This document shows positions 21,841 through 30,033 of a stretch of DNA of 47,495 bases, one piece after another. Each line of letters opens with the position of its first letter. The stretch's first letter is position 1. This DNA comes from a virus. Both the position numbers and the translations under genes were made by a program. The stretch spans positions 1 to 47,495 of the IMG/VR virus record IMGVR_UViG_3300017714_002601, one strand, 5' to 3'. A model generated the notes under the pieces. That model was not told the origin of the DNA, made no database searches, and saw nothing but the letters and a program-made list of their open reading frames with translations.

Positions 21841-22269
21841 TTATTTTTTAATTGAATAAATTGAGTCCTCGTTAACAACTCTAAATCTGAGTCCTTTTCT
21901 TTTTGCCCACTCTCCGGCCGCTTTCCACTTTTCTCTGTTCAGTAGTATTTTTGCTTTATCATTTTGAGTTTTGGCCTTTTCCATCAGTGTTTGTGCTTTG
22001 GGTTTTATTTCTACAAGCTCTCCAATTTTCTGTCCATTTTTATTTTGATAAACCATTATAAAATCAGGAACGTACATTGTGTATTTTCCAGTATACGGAT
22101 TCCTGTATGGTATTCTTACCGGCTCACTTGCCCAACTCAACACACTCGGGTGATTGTCACACATTCTCATAAAAGTCAATTCCCATCCAGACCTATATAT
22201 AGGAGGTCTCTTTCCAGCATACTTCGATGGATTCTTTGGTTTATATGTGCCTCTATGAAACTGTGCCAT
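21841..22269 (-). CDS. gp4: Head completion protein gp4
   Basis: 142 aa. RPPIYRSGWELTFMRMCDNHPSVLSW, then VPDFIMVYQNKNG and LVEIKPKAQT, match the gp4 head-completion family, which has a TnsA/restriction-endonuclease-like fold with E, D and ExK catalytic residues visible here (WELTF, PDFI, VEIKPK). In T4 gp4 completes filled heads before tail joining. A late promoter element ends 5 nt before the ATG. Length is close to T4 gp4 (150 aa). Confidence 0.85.
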   Translation of the reverse strand: MAQFHRGTYKPKNPSKYAGKRPPIYRSGWELTFMRMCDNHPSVLSWASEPVRIPYRNPYTGKYTMYVPDFIMVYQNKNGQKIGELVEIKPKAQTLMEKAKTQNDKAKILLNREKWKAAGEWAKRKGLRFRVVNEDSIYSIKK

Positions 22270-22274
22270 ACAGT

Positions 22275-22281
22275 TATTTAA
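22275..22281 (-). promoter_or_regulatory. Late promoter element 5 nt from start codon
   Basis: TTAAATA, then ACTGT, then the gp4 ATG at 22269. Confidence 0.5.
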
Positions 22282-22292
22282 CCCAGGGTTAC

Positions 22293-22730
22293 TTAAACAA
22301 TAATGTTACGTGATACGTAATCAGGTGTATCCTGTGCAACCTTAACACCAATTTGGCTTGTTGCTGGTCTGTAATTGTTTAATAATGCTACGCCTAGTTG
22401 ACTAAATCTTAATTCAACTTTGCCCTCTTCTAAATTTATTTCTTCAAATAAATCTTTATAATTTGTATTAAATTTTTTCATAGCATCTGTTGTTAGTAAT
22501 GCATACGCCGTAGCCAAATTTTCATTTTTTGTGTGTTGTGAGAATATACCTTTGATCAGTTCGAACTGTTGTCCATTAATGAACTCTGGTCTACCACCAA
22601 CACTTTCTAACACGGCTTGTGAGACGTCTTGCTGTCCTGCACCTATCTTTGATGTAATCTTACCAAATTGTTTCACAATTGTTTTGATTGCACCTAAACT
22701 TTCTACTGCTGATGTACTATCTACTGCCAT
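22293..22730 (-). CDS. Conserved tail-module protein, possibly a tail completion protein
   Basis: 145 aa from the ATG at 22730, two bases after the stop of the preceding gene; an extension from a TTG at 22742 is less likely. The sequence has two helical blocks (AIKTIVKQFGKITSKIGAGQ; LATAYALLTTDAMKKFNTNY) and a C-terminal FSQLGVALLNNYRPATSQIG. It lies between gp19/tail-tube-like genes and gp4, where tail completion proteins such as gp3 or the head-tail joining proteins would be expected. I could not match it to T4 gp3 by eye, so the role stays open. Confidence 0.55.
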   Translation of the reverse strand: MAVDSTSAVESLGAIKTIVKQFGKITSKIGAGQQDVSQAVLESVGGRPEFINGQQFELIKGIFSQHTKNENLATAYALLTTDAMKKFNTNYKDLFEEINLEEGKVELRFSQLGVALLNNYRPATSQIGVKVAQDTPDYVSRNIIV

Positions 22731-22732
22731 AA

Positions 22733-23980
22733 CTACGTCCAAATACTATTCTTGTTAGCCGCCTCGGCTATCTTTTTATTTTTAATTGCTTGTTCATAAG
22801 TTCTAATTTTATCAATATATTCTTTTTTAGATTTTTTCGTGTTACTGCTTGGACCATTTTTGATAGCTTTATGCATTTCAGTAGTTAACCCAGCGGCAGT
22901 TAATACTTCTGTCGATGCTTTAGATTCTGATTCCGTATCAGTTGATGTGTTTCCTCCATCATATGATGTTTTTTCTTTGTGTGGATTAGATTCTAAAGAA
23001 AATTTGCTCGTAACTGATTTCTGTAAGTCGCTTGACTCTGTTTCTTTGTTGGCTTCTTCTATAGCTGATTTCCAATAATCACCAGCTGAGTTGTTGACCG
23101 CTGATCCATTACTATTTGCGTTCCAACCTTGTTCGTTATCTTGTGTTACAATAACTGAGTTTATTCCGTCTGGCGGAGGTGGTAAAGTGTCTTTTGCCAA
23201 TGGGCCATTTGGTCTAACCCAGTCTTCATATTTTCCACTAGTTTTTTTAAAGGCACCGTCGACGTTACTTGGTAAACTTGTATCCTTGACAGCTACCTCA
23301 TCAAACAATAAATTCTCATATTGGAATCCCATTGATAAGTTTGTTACAGCACTTGATGAATAATCAAACTGATCCATATCCATTCTAGATAGTCTAGGAT
23401 GTATCATTTTAGCTCTGCTGTATAGTGTTCCAGCCAACTGGTAAAGGTCAATGCTTTTGATTAATCTATGAGTATGATTTGGTTGTGATCTCATACCAAA
23501 ATTATGATTTTGTTTAAATTGGCTTTCATTTGTTAAAACTGATTCTTGGTAGTTATCTCTTGTTCCATTTCTTTCTGTTGTGCTTCCTAATGTGTACAAT
23601 CTAGCATTCTGAAATTCAAATTCATATAACATCTTTATAAACTTTAGACCCAGGCCATCAACTGTGTCATACATTCTCAAACTCACAGGATCATAATCAA
23701 TTTTTCTATTGACGACTCTTTTCCTGTTGTATTGATTGATCACATCTTGTTGGATTTGAAATTTTGGTCCTTCAACAGTATGGCATAAAAAATGCAATCT
23801 GTCTCTGAATGCTTTAAGAAAATTATATTTTGGTACTAAGAAATCATCATTTACCAAAGGGTAAAGATTAAAAACTACGAAAAACTGATCTGCACGTCTC
23901 GTTTGTTGAGAGGTGCCGCTCTGGTATAAATGAGCGGCACGATTCGCCGGATGTAGTGCTATATCCTGTTCAGTTGCCAT
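22733..23980 (-). CDS. Baseplate or tail-tube-associated structural protein (gp54/gp48-like candidate)
   Basis: 415 aa, preceded by AAAGGA. The N-terminal 220 residues look like a tail-tube fold: ADQFFVVFNLYPLVNDDFLV, LHFLCHTVEGPKFQIQQDVI, VVNRKIDYDPVSLRMYDTVD and LIKSIDLYQLAGTLYSRAKM. The pattern of a tube protein with PxVxFRM-like strand resembles baseplate tube initiators (gp54/gp48). The remainder is low-complexity, with a polyproline stretch (TLPPPPDG) and a Lys-rich C-terminus. It directly follows gp19, which supports a tail role. A virion protein is nearly certain; the specific T4 equivalent is not. Confidence 0.55.
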   Translation of the reverse strand: MATEQDIALHPANRAAHLYQSGTSQQTRRADQFFVVFNLYPLVNDDFLVPKYNFLKAFRDRLHFLCHTVEGPKFQIQQDVINQYNRKRVVNRKIDYDPVSLRMYDTVDGLGLKFIKMLYEFEFQNARLYTLGSTTERNGTRDNYQESVLTNESQFKQNHNFGMRSQPNHTHRLIKSIDLYQLAGTLYSRAKMIHPRLSRMDMDQFDYSSSAVTNLSMGFQYENLLFDEVAVKDTSLPSNVDGAFKKTSGKYEDWVRPNGPLAKDTLPPPPDGINSVIVTQDNEQGWNANSNGSAVNNSAGDYWKSAIEEANKETESSDLQKSVTSKFSLESNPHKEKTSYDGGNTSTDTESESKASTEVLTAAGLTTEMHKAIKNGPSSNTKKSKKEYIDKIRTYEQAIKNKKIAEAANKNSIWT

Positions 23981-24005
23981 TTCACAAATCCTTTATGATC
24001 AAGGA

Positions 24006-24602
24006 TTAACCTAAATCACCAATTGTAGGCCCGTTACTTGTGAATGGGAATATTGTGTCTCCTGGTGCTGTGTGTATAGCATTATCATACTTAACAGTCA
24101 AGATAACTTGTACTGGTTCTGATACTGCGTAATCACCGTCCGAATAATCTACGTTTTGCAAGAAACAACCTTCTAAATCCCACTGCTCTAGTTCAGTATT
24201 ACTCGTACCATCTAGTATTTCTAGTTTAGCTCCGAATTTATATCTTGAACCTGCTACAGCAGAAGTTTGTTCAAAGTGATTCATTTGTTTCTGTACCTGA
24301 CCACCAACTAGTTTTGAAATGTTATTGTTGATATCATCCCTCATAGTAATGTTGATAGCTTCCCAAGTGTGTTTACCTTGCATATACATAACTGAGTTAT
24401 ATGAATGCACTGGCACTTCTTCGTGTGAAACTTTTGGTCTAGTAATGTTCATCACTTGTTGTGTAAGTTGCAATGGAGATTGTCCAACTGATCCAAAGCC
24501 TGTGAATCTTACTCTAAATCTGTATTTTAATTTAGGTTGTAAAATACCGCCACGCCCTGTTGATCCGTCTATCGGTACACCGAATTTTGATAGTGTTGCC
24601 AT
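24006..24602 (-). CDS. gp19: Tail tube protein gp19
   Basis: 198 aa, preceded by AGGAGC, with a late promoter element GTAAATA at 24627-24633. YRFRVRFTGFGSV, NITRPKVSHEEVPVHSYNSV, HTWEAINITMRDDINN, LEQWDLEGCFLQNVDYSDGD and VSEPVQVILTVKYDNA match the gp19 family, which stacks as hexameric rings to form the inner tail tube. Length is close to T4 gp19 (163 aa) plus a short C-terminal extension. It lies just after gp18, separated by a terminator-like hairpin. Confidence 0.95.
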   Translation of the reverse strand: MATLSKFGVPIDGSTGRGGILQPKLKYRFRVRFTGFGSVGQSPLQLTQQVMNITRPKVSHEEVPVHSYNSVMYMQGKHTWEAINITMRDDINNNISKLVGGQVQKQMNHFEQTSAVAGSRYKFGAKLEILDGTSNTELEQWDLEGCFLQNVDYSDGDYAVSEPVQVILTVKYDNAIHTAPGDTIFPFTSNGPTIGDLG

Positions 24603-24626
24603 TTTATAATGCTCCTTATATAATAA

Positions 24627-24633
24627 TATTTAC
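24627..24633 (-). promoter_or_regulatory. Late promoter element for gp19
   Basis: GTAAATATT with 24 nt to the ATG, and the Shine-Dalgarno AAGGAGC in between. This is the classic T4 layout with a leader. Confidence 0.5.
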
Positions 24634-24676
24634 AACTTTATTAAATTATTGCCTAGGCAAAAAATTTATTAAAGGT

Positions 24677-24711
24677 AGTTTAAAGGGATAGCTTTCACTA
24701 TCCCTTAAACT
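24677..24711 (-). terminator. Terminator after the tail sheath gene
   Basis: AGTTTAAGGGATAG and CTATCCCTTTAAACT form a stem with a six-base loop (24692-24697) starting 3 nt after the gp18 stop. A T-rich stretch (TTTAATAAATTTTTT) follows on the minus strand after a few bases. Confidence 0.7.
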
Positions 24712-24713
24712 GA

Positions 24714-27700
24714 TTAACTTGTTAAACTTTCACCAGTGTTTTTGATACGTAATGGTATGTAGATAAACTCAACAGCCTTAATAGGTTGTATCGCAATATC
24801 AATCCATAATTCATTTTTATCAATTCTAGTGTCAGTGTTATTTGTTTCATCACAAACTACCAAGAAGTCAAACAAGGCTCTTTTTGCCGTTAAGTCTTCT
24901 AGGAATCTGTTAAACGTATCTGTTACTTGATCTCTAGTAATTCTATCATTTGGTTCAAATAAGAACGGTTTAGCAATTAAGTCTAATTGGTATCTTAGGT
25001 ACACAATTAATCTTGCTACGTTGATTCTATCTAAAGCTGAAGCTGTTGGTGCCAATGTTTTTTGCCCAAATACAACTAAACCTCTGTTTGGAATAAACGC
25101 AATCGGATTAACTTTGTTTGCGTACATAGTATCTCTTTGACCTTCTGATAAAGTTACAGATTGGAATTCACCTTCGTCAGTAATGTAACCAACTGAATTT
25201 GAGTTGCCTACTAAACCTCTAGTGAAGCCTGCTGGTGCAAACCAAGGAAATGCAACTTGATCATTAAATGCAAGAGTTCTCAAAGCAATATGTGATGCTG
25301 GAACTACTACGTTACTACCTGACAAGTCTGTTGAAAAACCTGATGGGTAATAAACTGCCGCATATGGTGAAGCCGATGTTAAACCATCTTCTCCGTTTGA
25401 AGCCGCATTGTTTGAGTTAGTTGCCCAAGCTTGAACTGATGTTCCACTTGGTTTTAGTCTCATTGGTGTGTCAGCTAATACGAAAGCTGTTTCTTTTCTA
25501 TCAGTAGATAGAGCAATCATCTCATCTAACAGCTCTGGATATCCAGGTGCCGCTATAATGTTAAAGAATCTTGACTCTGCTCTGATCTCTTCATTGCCTG
25601 CTAGGGCTGATTGCATAGATTCTACTATTGTATTTCTCTGTGCTGATCTTCCCATATATGGTGATCCATCTGTTCTTAAACCTGATGTTGATACCCATAC
25701 ATTACCGTTATTTGTGTTATTGTAAGTGTAGTTCAATGTGTATTTCTTAACATTGTAACCTGACAATCTTGTGTTGAACAATAACATACCAGCTGGTGCT
25801 GTTGCTGGATCTGGTGCGTCAGAATGGAAACTTGCGTATGCTGTTCCCCAACCCTGTGCATCTTGATCTGCTCCGCCTGGATTACCTACTGCGTCAGCAA
25901 ATGTAACTCCGTCTGCTGTACTTTGATCAGTATTATCAACTAATACCCATTTACTTGTACCTGAGTTATATTTGTAAATTTTTGGATATGAATCTAATTC
26001 ATCTGAGTCAATCCAAATGTCGCCGTTAGCTAAAGCCGTACCGTCTGATTGTTTTGTTGGTTCTGCTGAAACAATTTGTAAGTCTCTTAAACCACCTGCC
26101 GCTGTTGATCCTGATGGAGCAACGTCTTTGCTGTTTGCGTATGCGTGCCATTTCATTGTTCCGCCATCGTTTTCAGCAATATACATATCTGCGTCTTGTG
26201 TTGACTTGTACCAAAGTGTTCCGTCTACAGGAGTACTTGTTGGTGCTGAAGCACTTGCTTCATAACTTGCATCTGACCATAATGATGTTTGGAAGAATGC
26301 AGTAGCGCCTGAACTTGTATTGTTAGTGAAACCTAGATTTTCTGTTCCTGTACCTTTTACATTTCCAGCTGTTGTTCCGTCTTGTATGTAGATTTCATAA
26401 CCGCCTGCTCTTGTTAATTTTAGTCTTTGATCAGTTGCACTTCTGTAATCGATCTCAGCTACAACGTTACCAGTACTTGTTTGAATACTGTTAACTTTTG
26501 CTACGATTTCAGCAAGTGTTACTGCCGAGCCGGCTCCGCCTGCCGCTGTAACATTTACGTCTTGACCATTAAGCTCAAAGTTGACACCTGTTTCTGTTCC
26601 AGTTAAGTCAATCCCTGTTGCTATGTTTGTACCTGTTACTGATGTTTCTGTGCCTGCGTTTCTAACTCTTACATTGTACATAACTTCCGGTGATTTGTCC
26701 GTTGTGTTATGATACTGTTGAATTGATGTTTTACCAAAAGCTGGTGTTGATAGTGTAGTTGTAGAAGCTGAGAAATTACTTTCAATCGCTACTGCAATAT
26801 TACTATCATCATAATCGTCAAACTGTACGAAAACATCGTTCATTGCTAATGCTGATCCTTCAGTGGCTGTTGCCGAGTCATCTCTTGAATACAAGTTAGC
26901 TGACAATGAAGACCATTTAGCTGTTGATGTTGAGTACGATTTAACAGATATATTAGCTCCTTGGCCACCTGGAGTAGTTTTTACCCATACATCACTGTAT
27001 GATCCTGAAACTGCTGTTGTTGGTGCTGTACCTGTGCCTGGTTGAATGTAAACGTTGGCACTTGTTGCTGATTTCCAAGATGGTGAACCTACAACTTCCC
27101 AAGTACCTGCTACTTTTTGGAAAAGTTTTGCTGGTGATACGGAAGCCACAAGTGCGTAATCTAAATCTTGACCATAGCTTGATACAGGTGATTTTTCGCC
27201 TGAGTTTGAAACTCTACTTCCACCTGCGCCTGGTGTGTCTGTTAATACTGTTGGTGTTAGCTTATTCCACGTTGTGGCGTTAGCTGTGAAGATTCCCCAA
27301 TCTGTATTTGTAGTGTCTAACCAATATGTGCCATTTGCCGGGGCTAATTCAGGAGCTGTTGAACTTCCTTCTAGCTCGGCTAAATCCACGTTGGCTCTTA
27401 CTACATAAGCTCGATTTGAGATTCCTAAATATGAATATGTTGATAGCAAACCGTATTCGTTTCTTTCGTCACCATTTAACTGTACTCCAGCTAATGATTG
27501 AAACTTAGGTTCGCCAAAGGTTGTAACCAATTCTCTTTGTGATGTGATCAAGTATGGTTTTCCTGCGTTTGCCGAAGTTGTACCTACTGCTGTATTGCTA
27601 GTACTTGGATCTGTTTTATTTTCAGAAGTCGCAACTACTACTAGTGGTACTGTTCCTTGGCCAGCTGGAGCATACATCGATTCATCAGTAACTGAAACTG

Positions 27701-27728
27701 ATACACCTGGTGATACTAATGTTGGCAT
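24714..27728 (-). CDS. gp18: Tail sheath protein gp18, with long inserted repeat region
   Basis: 1004 aa, far longer than T4 gp18 (659 aa). The N-terminus (VSPGVSVSVTDESMY; KPYLITSQRELVTTFGEPKF) and C-terminus (LRYQLDLIAKPFLFEPND; FNRFLEDLTAKRALFDFLV; QPIKAVEFIYIPLRI) are typical contractile sheath regions. Between them lies a surface insert with several Trp-containing units of similar pattern: NGTYWLDTTNTDWGIFTANA, DVWVKTTPGG, GTLWYKSTQDADMYIAENDG and NGDIWIDSDELDSYPKIYKY followed by NSGTSKWVLV. These units recur in gp15 and the fibre gene. GGGAGG lies before the ATG, with a late promoter further up. Confidence 0.95.
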   Translation of the reverse strand: MPTLVSPGVSVSVTDESMYAPAGQGTVPLVVVATSENKTDPSTSNTAVGTTSANAGKPYLITSQRELVTTFGEPKFQSLAGVQLNGDERNEYGLLSTYSYLGISNRAYVVRANVDLAELEGSSTAPELAPANGTYWLDTTNTDWGIFTANATTWNKLTPTVLTDTPGAGGSRVSNSGEKSPVSSYGQDLDYALVASVSPAKLFQKVAGTWEVVGSPSWKSATSANVYIQPGTGTAPTTAVSGSYSDVWVKTTPGGQGANISVKSYSTSTAKWSSLSANLYSRDDSATATEGSALAMNDVFVQFDDYDDSNIAVAIESNFSASTTTLSTPAFGKTSIQQYHNTTDKSPEVMYNVRVRNAGTETSVTGTNIATGIDLTGTETGVNFELNGQDVNVTAAGGAGSAVTLAEIVAKVNSIQTSTGNVVAEIDYRSATDQRLKLTRAGGYEIYIQDGTTAGNVKGTGTENLGFTNNTSSGATAFFQTSLWSDASYEASASAPTSTPVDGTLWYKSTQDADMYIAENDGGTMKWHAYANSKDVAPSGSTAAGGLRDLQIVSAEPTKQSDGTALANGDIWIDSDELDSYPKIYKYNSGTSKWVLVDNTDQSTADGVTFADAVGNPGGADQDAQGWGTAYASFHSDAPDPATAPAGMLLFNTRLSGYNVKKYTLNYTYNNTNNGNVWVSTSGLRTDGSPYMGRSAQRNTIVESMQSALAGNEEIRAESRFFNIIAAPGYPELLDEMIALSTDRKETAFVLADTPMRLKPSGTSVQAWATNSNNAASNGEDGLTSASPYAAVYYPSGFSTDLSGSNVVVPASHIALRTLAFNDQVAFPWFAPAGFTRGLVGNSNSVGYITDEGEFQSVTLSEGQRDTMYANKVNPIAFIPNRGLVVFGQKTLAPTASALDRINVARLIVYLRYQLDLIAKPFLFEPNDRITRDQVTDTFNRFLEDLTAKRALFDFLVVCDETNNTDTRIDKNELWIDIAIQPIKAVEFIYIPLRIKNTGESLTS

Positions 27729-27795
27729 AATCTTTTTTCCTCCCTGCTTATATTTGTTGTAATAATAATATAAACTAGTCCTATGTTAATGCTTA

Positions 27796-27803
27796 TATTT
27801 ATT
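27796..27803 (-). promoter_or_regulatory. Late promoter of gp18
   Basis: AATAAATATAAG on the minus strand, about 67 nt before the ATG, with GGGAGG at 27739-27744 as ribosome-binding site. Confidence 0.5.
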
Positions 27804-27848
27804 GTATTTCTGGAAAAAGCACCCAATTCAATATCGCCTTTAAAGGTA

Positions 27849-27855
27849 TTAAATA
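27849..27855 (+). promoter_or_regulatory. Late-type promoter element 6 nt from start codon
   Basis: TTAAATA, then CAATAT, then the ATG at 27862 of the HNH gene on the plus strand. Nearly the same close spacing as the minus-strand genes. Confidence 0.45.
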
Positions 27856-27861
27856 CAATAT

Positions 27862-28248
27862 ATGGATAATATAAACGACACCAGCGAATTAAAGCACGTA
27901 AGACCCTTATGCTCTAAATGTAAGCAAAGGCCAAGTGCCTTTAACTATAAAAGAAAAGGAAAAATTTACTATCGTAGTAAGTGTGATCAATGCATTAAAG
28001 AAGGTCTAGGTTTAAAGACTGGGTTTAAAAGCTCTTGGGAAAAAGCCGGATATAGAAAAAAATCTATATGCGAAAAATGTGGCTTTAAATCCAAACATCC
28101 TGCACAGATGGATGTTTATCACATAGATGGTAATTTAAAAAATGCTAGTTGGAATAATTTAAAAACAATATGTGCTAATTGTGGTCGTATAAAAGCAGTA
28201 GAAGAAATAGGTTGGAAACAAGGTAGTTTAATAGCTGATAAGCTGTAA
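27862..28248 (+). CDS. HNH endonuclease-like zinc protein
   Basis: 128 aa. Two zinc pairs are visible early ([10 protein letters not shown] and KCDQC) and two more later ([22 protein letters not shown]...CANCGR). The [19 protein letters not shown] segment is the HNH core, with His-Asp followed by Asn. This layout is common in short phage HNH proteins of marine myoviruses, which act as homing endonucleases or assist packaging. It heads a plus-strand island inserted between gp18 and the dNMP kinase, so a role in mobilising the island is an attractive inference. Confidence 0.8.
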   Translation: MDNINDTSELKHVRPLCSKCKQRPSAFNYKRKGKIYYRSKCDQCIKEGLGLKTGFKSSWEKAGYRKKSICEKCGFKSKHPAQMDVYHIDGNLKNASWNNLKTICANCGRIKAVEEIGWKQGSLIADKL

Positions 28249-28307
28249 TATTGCCGGTTGACAACAACACTAAAACTTCGTATTATCTGTGTCTAACAAA
28301 GGATTTT

Positions 28308-28733
28308 ATGGCAAAAGAAATTACAGGAATGTTAAAATTACAAATTCAAGCAGGCAAGGCCAATCCGGCGCCACCAGTAGGTCCAGCACTAGGTCAAAAA
28401 GGTGTTAACATAATGGACTTCTGCAAACAGTTTAATGACAAAACCAAGGATAAAATGGGTAAAGTTATACCTGTTGTCATCACGGTATACAAAGATAAAA
28501 GCTTTACTTTTGTTACTAAACAACCTCCAACATCATTTTTAATTAGAGAAAAATTAAAGATTAAAAAAGGTGCTAGAACTCCCGGTAGATCAAAGATTGC
28601 AACATTATCTAGGGCTCAAGTAGAAGAAATAGCCAAAGAAAAGATGGAAGATCTTAATGCACACGACCTTGAACAAGCTGTTAAAATTGTAAGCGGACAA
28701 GCACGTTCTATGGGTATAGACGTTAAATTATAG
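28308..28733 (+). CDS. rplK: Ribosomal protein uL11 homologue
   Basis: 141 aa from the ATG at 28308, preceded by AAAGGA; the frame is open from a TTG at 28251 but the ATG gives the normal uL11 length. The N-terminal domain shows [20 protein letters not shown] and [12 protein letters not shown], including the proline-rich loop contacted by thiostrepton. The C-terminal RNA-binding domain shows [47 protein letters not shown] and [10 protein letters not shown]. All conserved blocks are present, so it is complete and probably functional. uL11 forms the GTPase-associated centre and is needed for RelA activation on stalled ribosomes. Replacing host uL11 could tune translation or dampen the stringent response (inference). 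Confidence 0.95.
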   Translation: MAKEITGMLKLQIQAGKANPAPPVGPALGQKGVNIMDFCKQFNDKTKDKMGKVIPVVITVYKDKSFTFVTKQPPTSFLIREKLKIKKGARTPGRSKIATLSRAQVEEIAKEKMEDLNAHDLEQAVKIVSGQARSMGIDVKL

Positions 28734-28750
28734 AGTATAGCTCGTAGTAA

Positions 28751-28758
28751 TATAAATA
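28751..28758 (+). promoter_or_regulatory. Exact T4 late promoter TATAAATA
   Basis: TATAAATA 40 nt before the ATG at 28799, with AAAGGAGC as ribosome-binding site. It should drive the tandem paralogue pair late in infection. Confidence 0.7.
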
Positions 28759-28798
28759 CATACATTAATATATATATATTACAAAGGAGCATATTACT

Positions 28799-29074
28799 AT
28801 GATGATATCTTGGAAAACAGACGGTTCTGCAGGCGCAGTTGATACAGTTAGAAATTGGTTAGAAGAAGGTTCAAACCACAGTGACTATATTACTTGGGCT
28901 GAAAGCAACGGTCGATTAAATTACAGCTGGGACATAGTCGGTGACGATATTGTTATCACTGAAGAGTGGAATATTGATAGAGCGGCTTACGATGCACTAG
29001 CAATTGACCATAAAGCTAACGGTGAAGACTTACCTGTAACAGAAACTAACGATCACTTGACTTTTAACGAATAA
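28799..29074 (+). CDS. Small acidic protein, first of a tandem paralogue pair
   Basis: 91 aa, preceded by AAAGGAGC and a late promoter. It begins MMISWKTDGSAGA and contains WAESNGRLNY and DDIVITEEWNIDRAAYDALAI. The protein is acidic with no signal peptide or membrane segment. The gene right after it encodes a close relative (same start, same VITEEWNIDR core), so the two arose by tandem duplication. I do not recognise the family. A late, abundant structural or decoration protein would fit the promoter and ribosome-binding site. Confidence 0.7.
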   Translation: MMISWKTDGSAGAVDTVRNWLEEGSNHSDYITWAESNGRLNYSWDIVGDDIVITEEWNIDRAAYDALAIDHKANGEDLPVTETNDHLTFNE

Positions 29075-29092
29075 TTATTAGGAAAATAACTT

Positions 29093-29383
29093 ATGATGAT
29101 ATCTTGGAAAACTGATGGATCAGCAGGAGCTAGTGATTTAATATCAGGCAGGGTTAATGCTGGTACAAGTTCACAGTATTACGAAGACAAATACGGTATG
29201 ACGTATGCCGAATGGGCCGCTGATAATGGTAGAGTCAATTTCAAAGCAGAAATGGTTGCCGATGATTTTGTTATCACCGAAGAGTGGAACATCGACAGAG
29301 AAGAATATGATGCATTAGACATTGAACCAGTCTCATCAGCAGAATTACCTATGGTAGAAACTACCGAGCACTTGTCGTTTTAA
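29093..29383 (+). CDS. Small acidic protein, second of a tandem paralogue pair
   Basis: 96 aa, 18 nt after its paralogue and preceded by TAGGAAAA. It shares MMISWKTDGSAGA, WAADNGRVNF and VITEEWNIDREEYDAL with the first copy and differs by a short insertion (SQYYEDKYGMTYAEW) and a divergent middle. I estimate roughly 45 percent identity by eye. The strong conservation of both ends with a variable centre suggests the two keep the same fold with different binding surfaces. Function unknown. It ends the plus-strand island, converging on the dNMP kinase gene. Confidence 0.7.
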   Translation: MMISWKTDGSAGASDLISGRVNAGTSSQYYEDKYGMTYAEWAADNGRVNFKAEMVADDFVITEEWNIDREEYDALDIEPVSSAELPMVETTEHLSF

Positions 29384-29392
29384 TTAGGAATA

Positions 29393-30025
29393 TTATTTTT
29401 TATTCTTGATTTTAGCGACAATGTCGCTTACGTTGGTTTTAAGATCTTCTAAAGATCCGGAATTCTCTACTACAAAATCTACTCGTGTATTGACCCAATC
29501 CCATTCACTTTGATGTACACCCATTTCAGATAAACTATGCTGTGCGAACTGATCGCCTGCCGCGGCTTCTTTGGCTGTGTCATACCAATGTGGCTCGTCA
29601 CCTCTTTTTACTCGTACCACATAACCACCAAGTGTTTTAATTAAACCTACTTCATTTCTAAATCTACAATCACTGACCACCGTTTGTTTTCTGCCAGTAG
29701 CCATATATCTATTTTCTAGACTATGAAGCCATATGTTGTGATTAAATTGATCTCTTAGAATTTCTGTACCAATGTATTGCAAAGCCCATCGTGGTGTAAA
29801 ACCTTTGTCTTCTAATTTACTTGACCACCATTGATCCTTTGCTTCTCTAAACATTCTACTTTGTTCTGTGTCGCCTTCTAACATTTCTCTTGGCCAATTA
29901 AAAATACTCGACACGGCATCTTTCAATGGTGCCGCAAAGGAGTCTCTTGTAAAGCCACTGTCTACAAAATGTCTTGCTACTGAATCTTTTCCTGAACCTA
30001 TAAAACCTACTAATCCAACTATCAT
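29393..30025 (-). CDS. gp1: Deoxynucleoside monophosphate kinase, T4 gp1-like
   Basis: 210 aa. The P-loop GFIGSGKDS (residues 7-15) opens the protein, followed by DSFAAPLKDAVSSIFNWPRE, the WALQYIGTEILRDQFNHNIW lid/substrate region and VVSDCRFRNEVGLIKTLGG. This is the layout of T4 gp1, which phosphorylates dTMP, dGMP and hydroxymethyl-dCMP to the diphosphates. It supplies nucleotides for phage DNA synthesis in the cytoplasm. The gene is 8 nt from the next gene upstream, suggesting co-transcription. Confidence 0.9.
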   Translation of the reverse strand: MIVGLVGFIGSGKDSVARHFVDSGFTRDSFAAPLKDAVSSIFNWPREMLEGDTEQSRMFREAKDQWWSSKLEDKGFTPRWALQYIGTEILRDQFNHNIWLHSLENRYMATGRKQTVVSDCRFRNEVGLIKTLGGYVVRVKRGDEPHWYDTAKEAAAGDQFAQHSLSEMGVHQSEWDWVNTRVDFVVENSGSLEDLKTNVSDIVAKIKNKK

Positions 30026-30033
30026 ATCATATA

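Noticed and set aside
28251-28307. TTG start extending uL11 by 19 residues
   Set aside because: The ATG at 28308 has AAAGGA before it and gives the standard uL11 length; the extension has no counterpart in the family.
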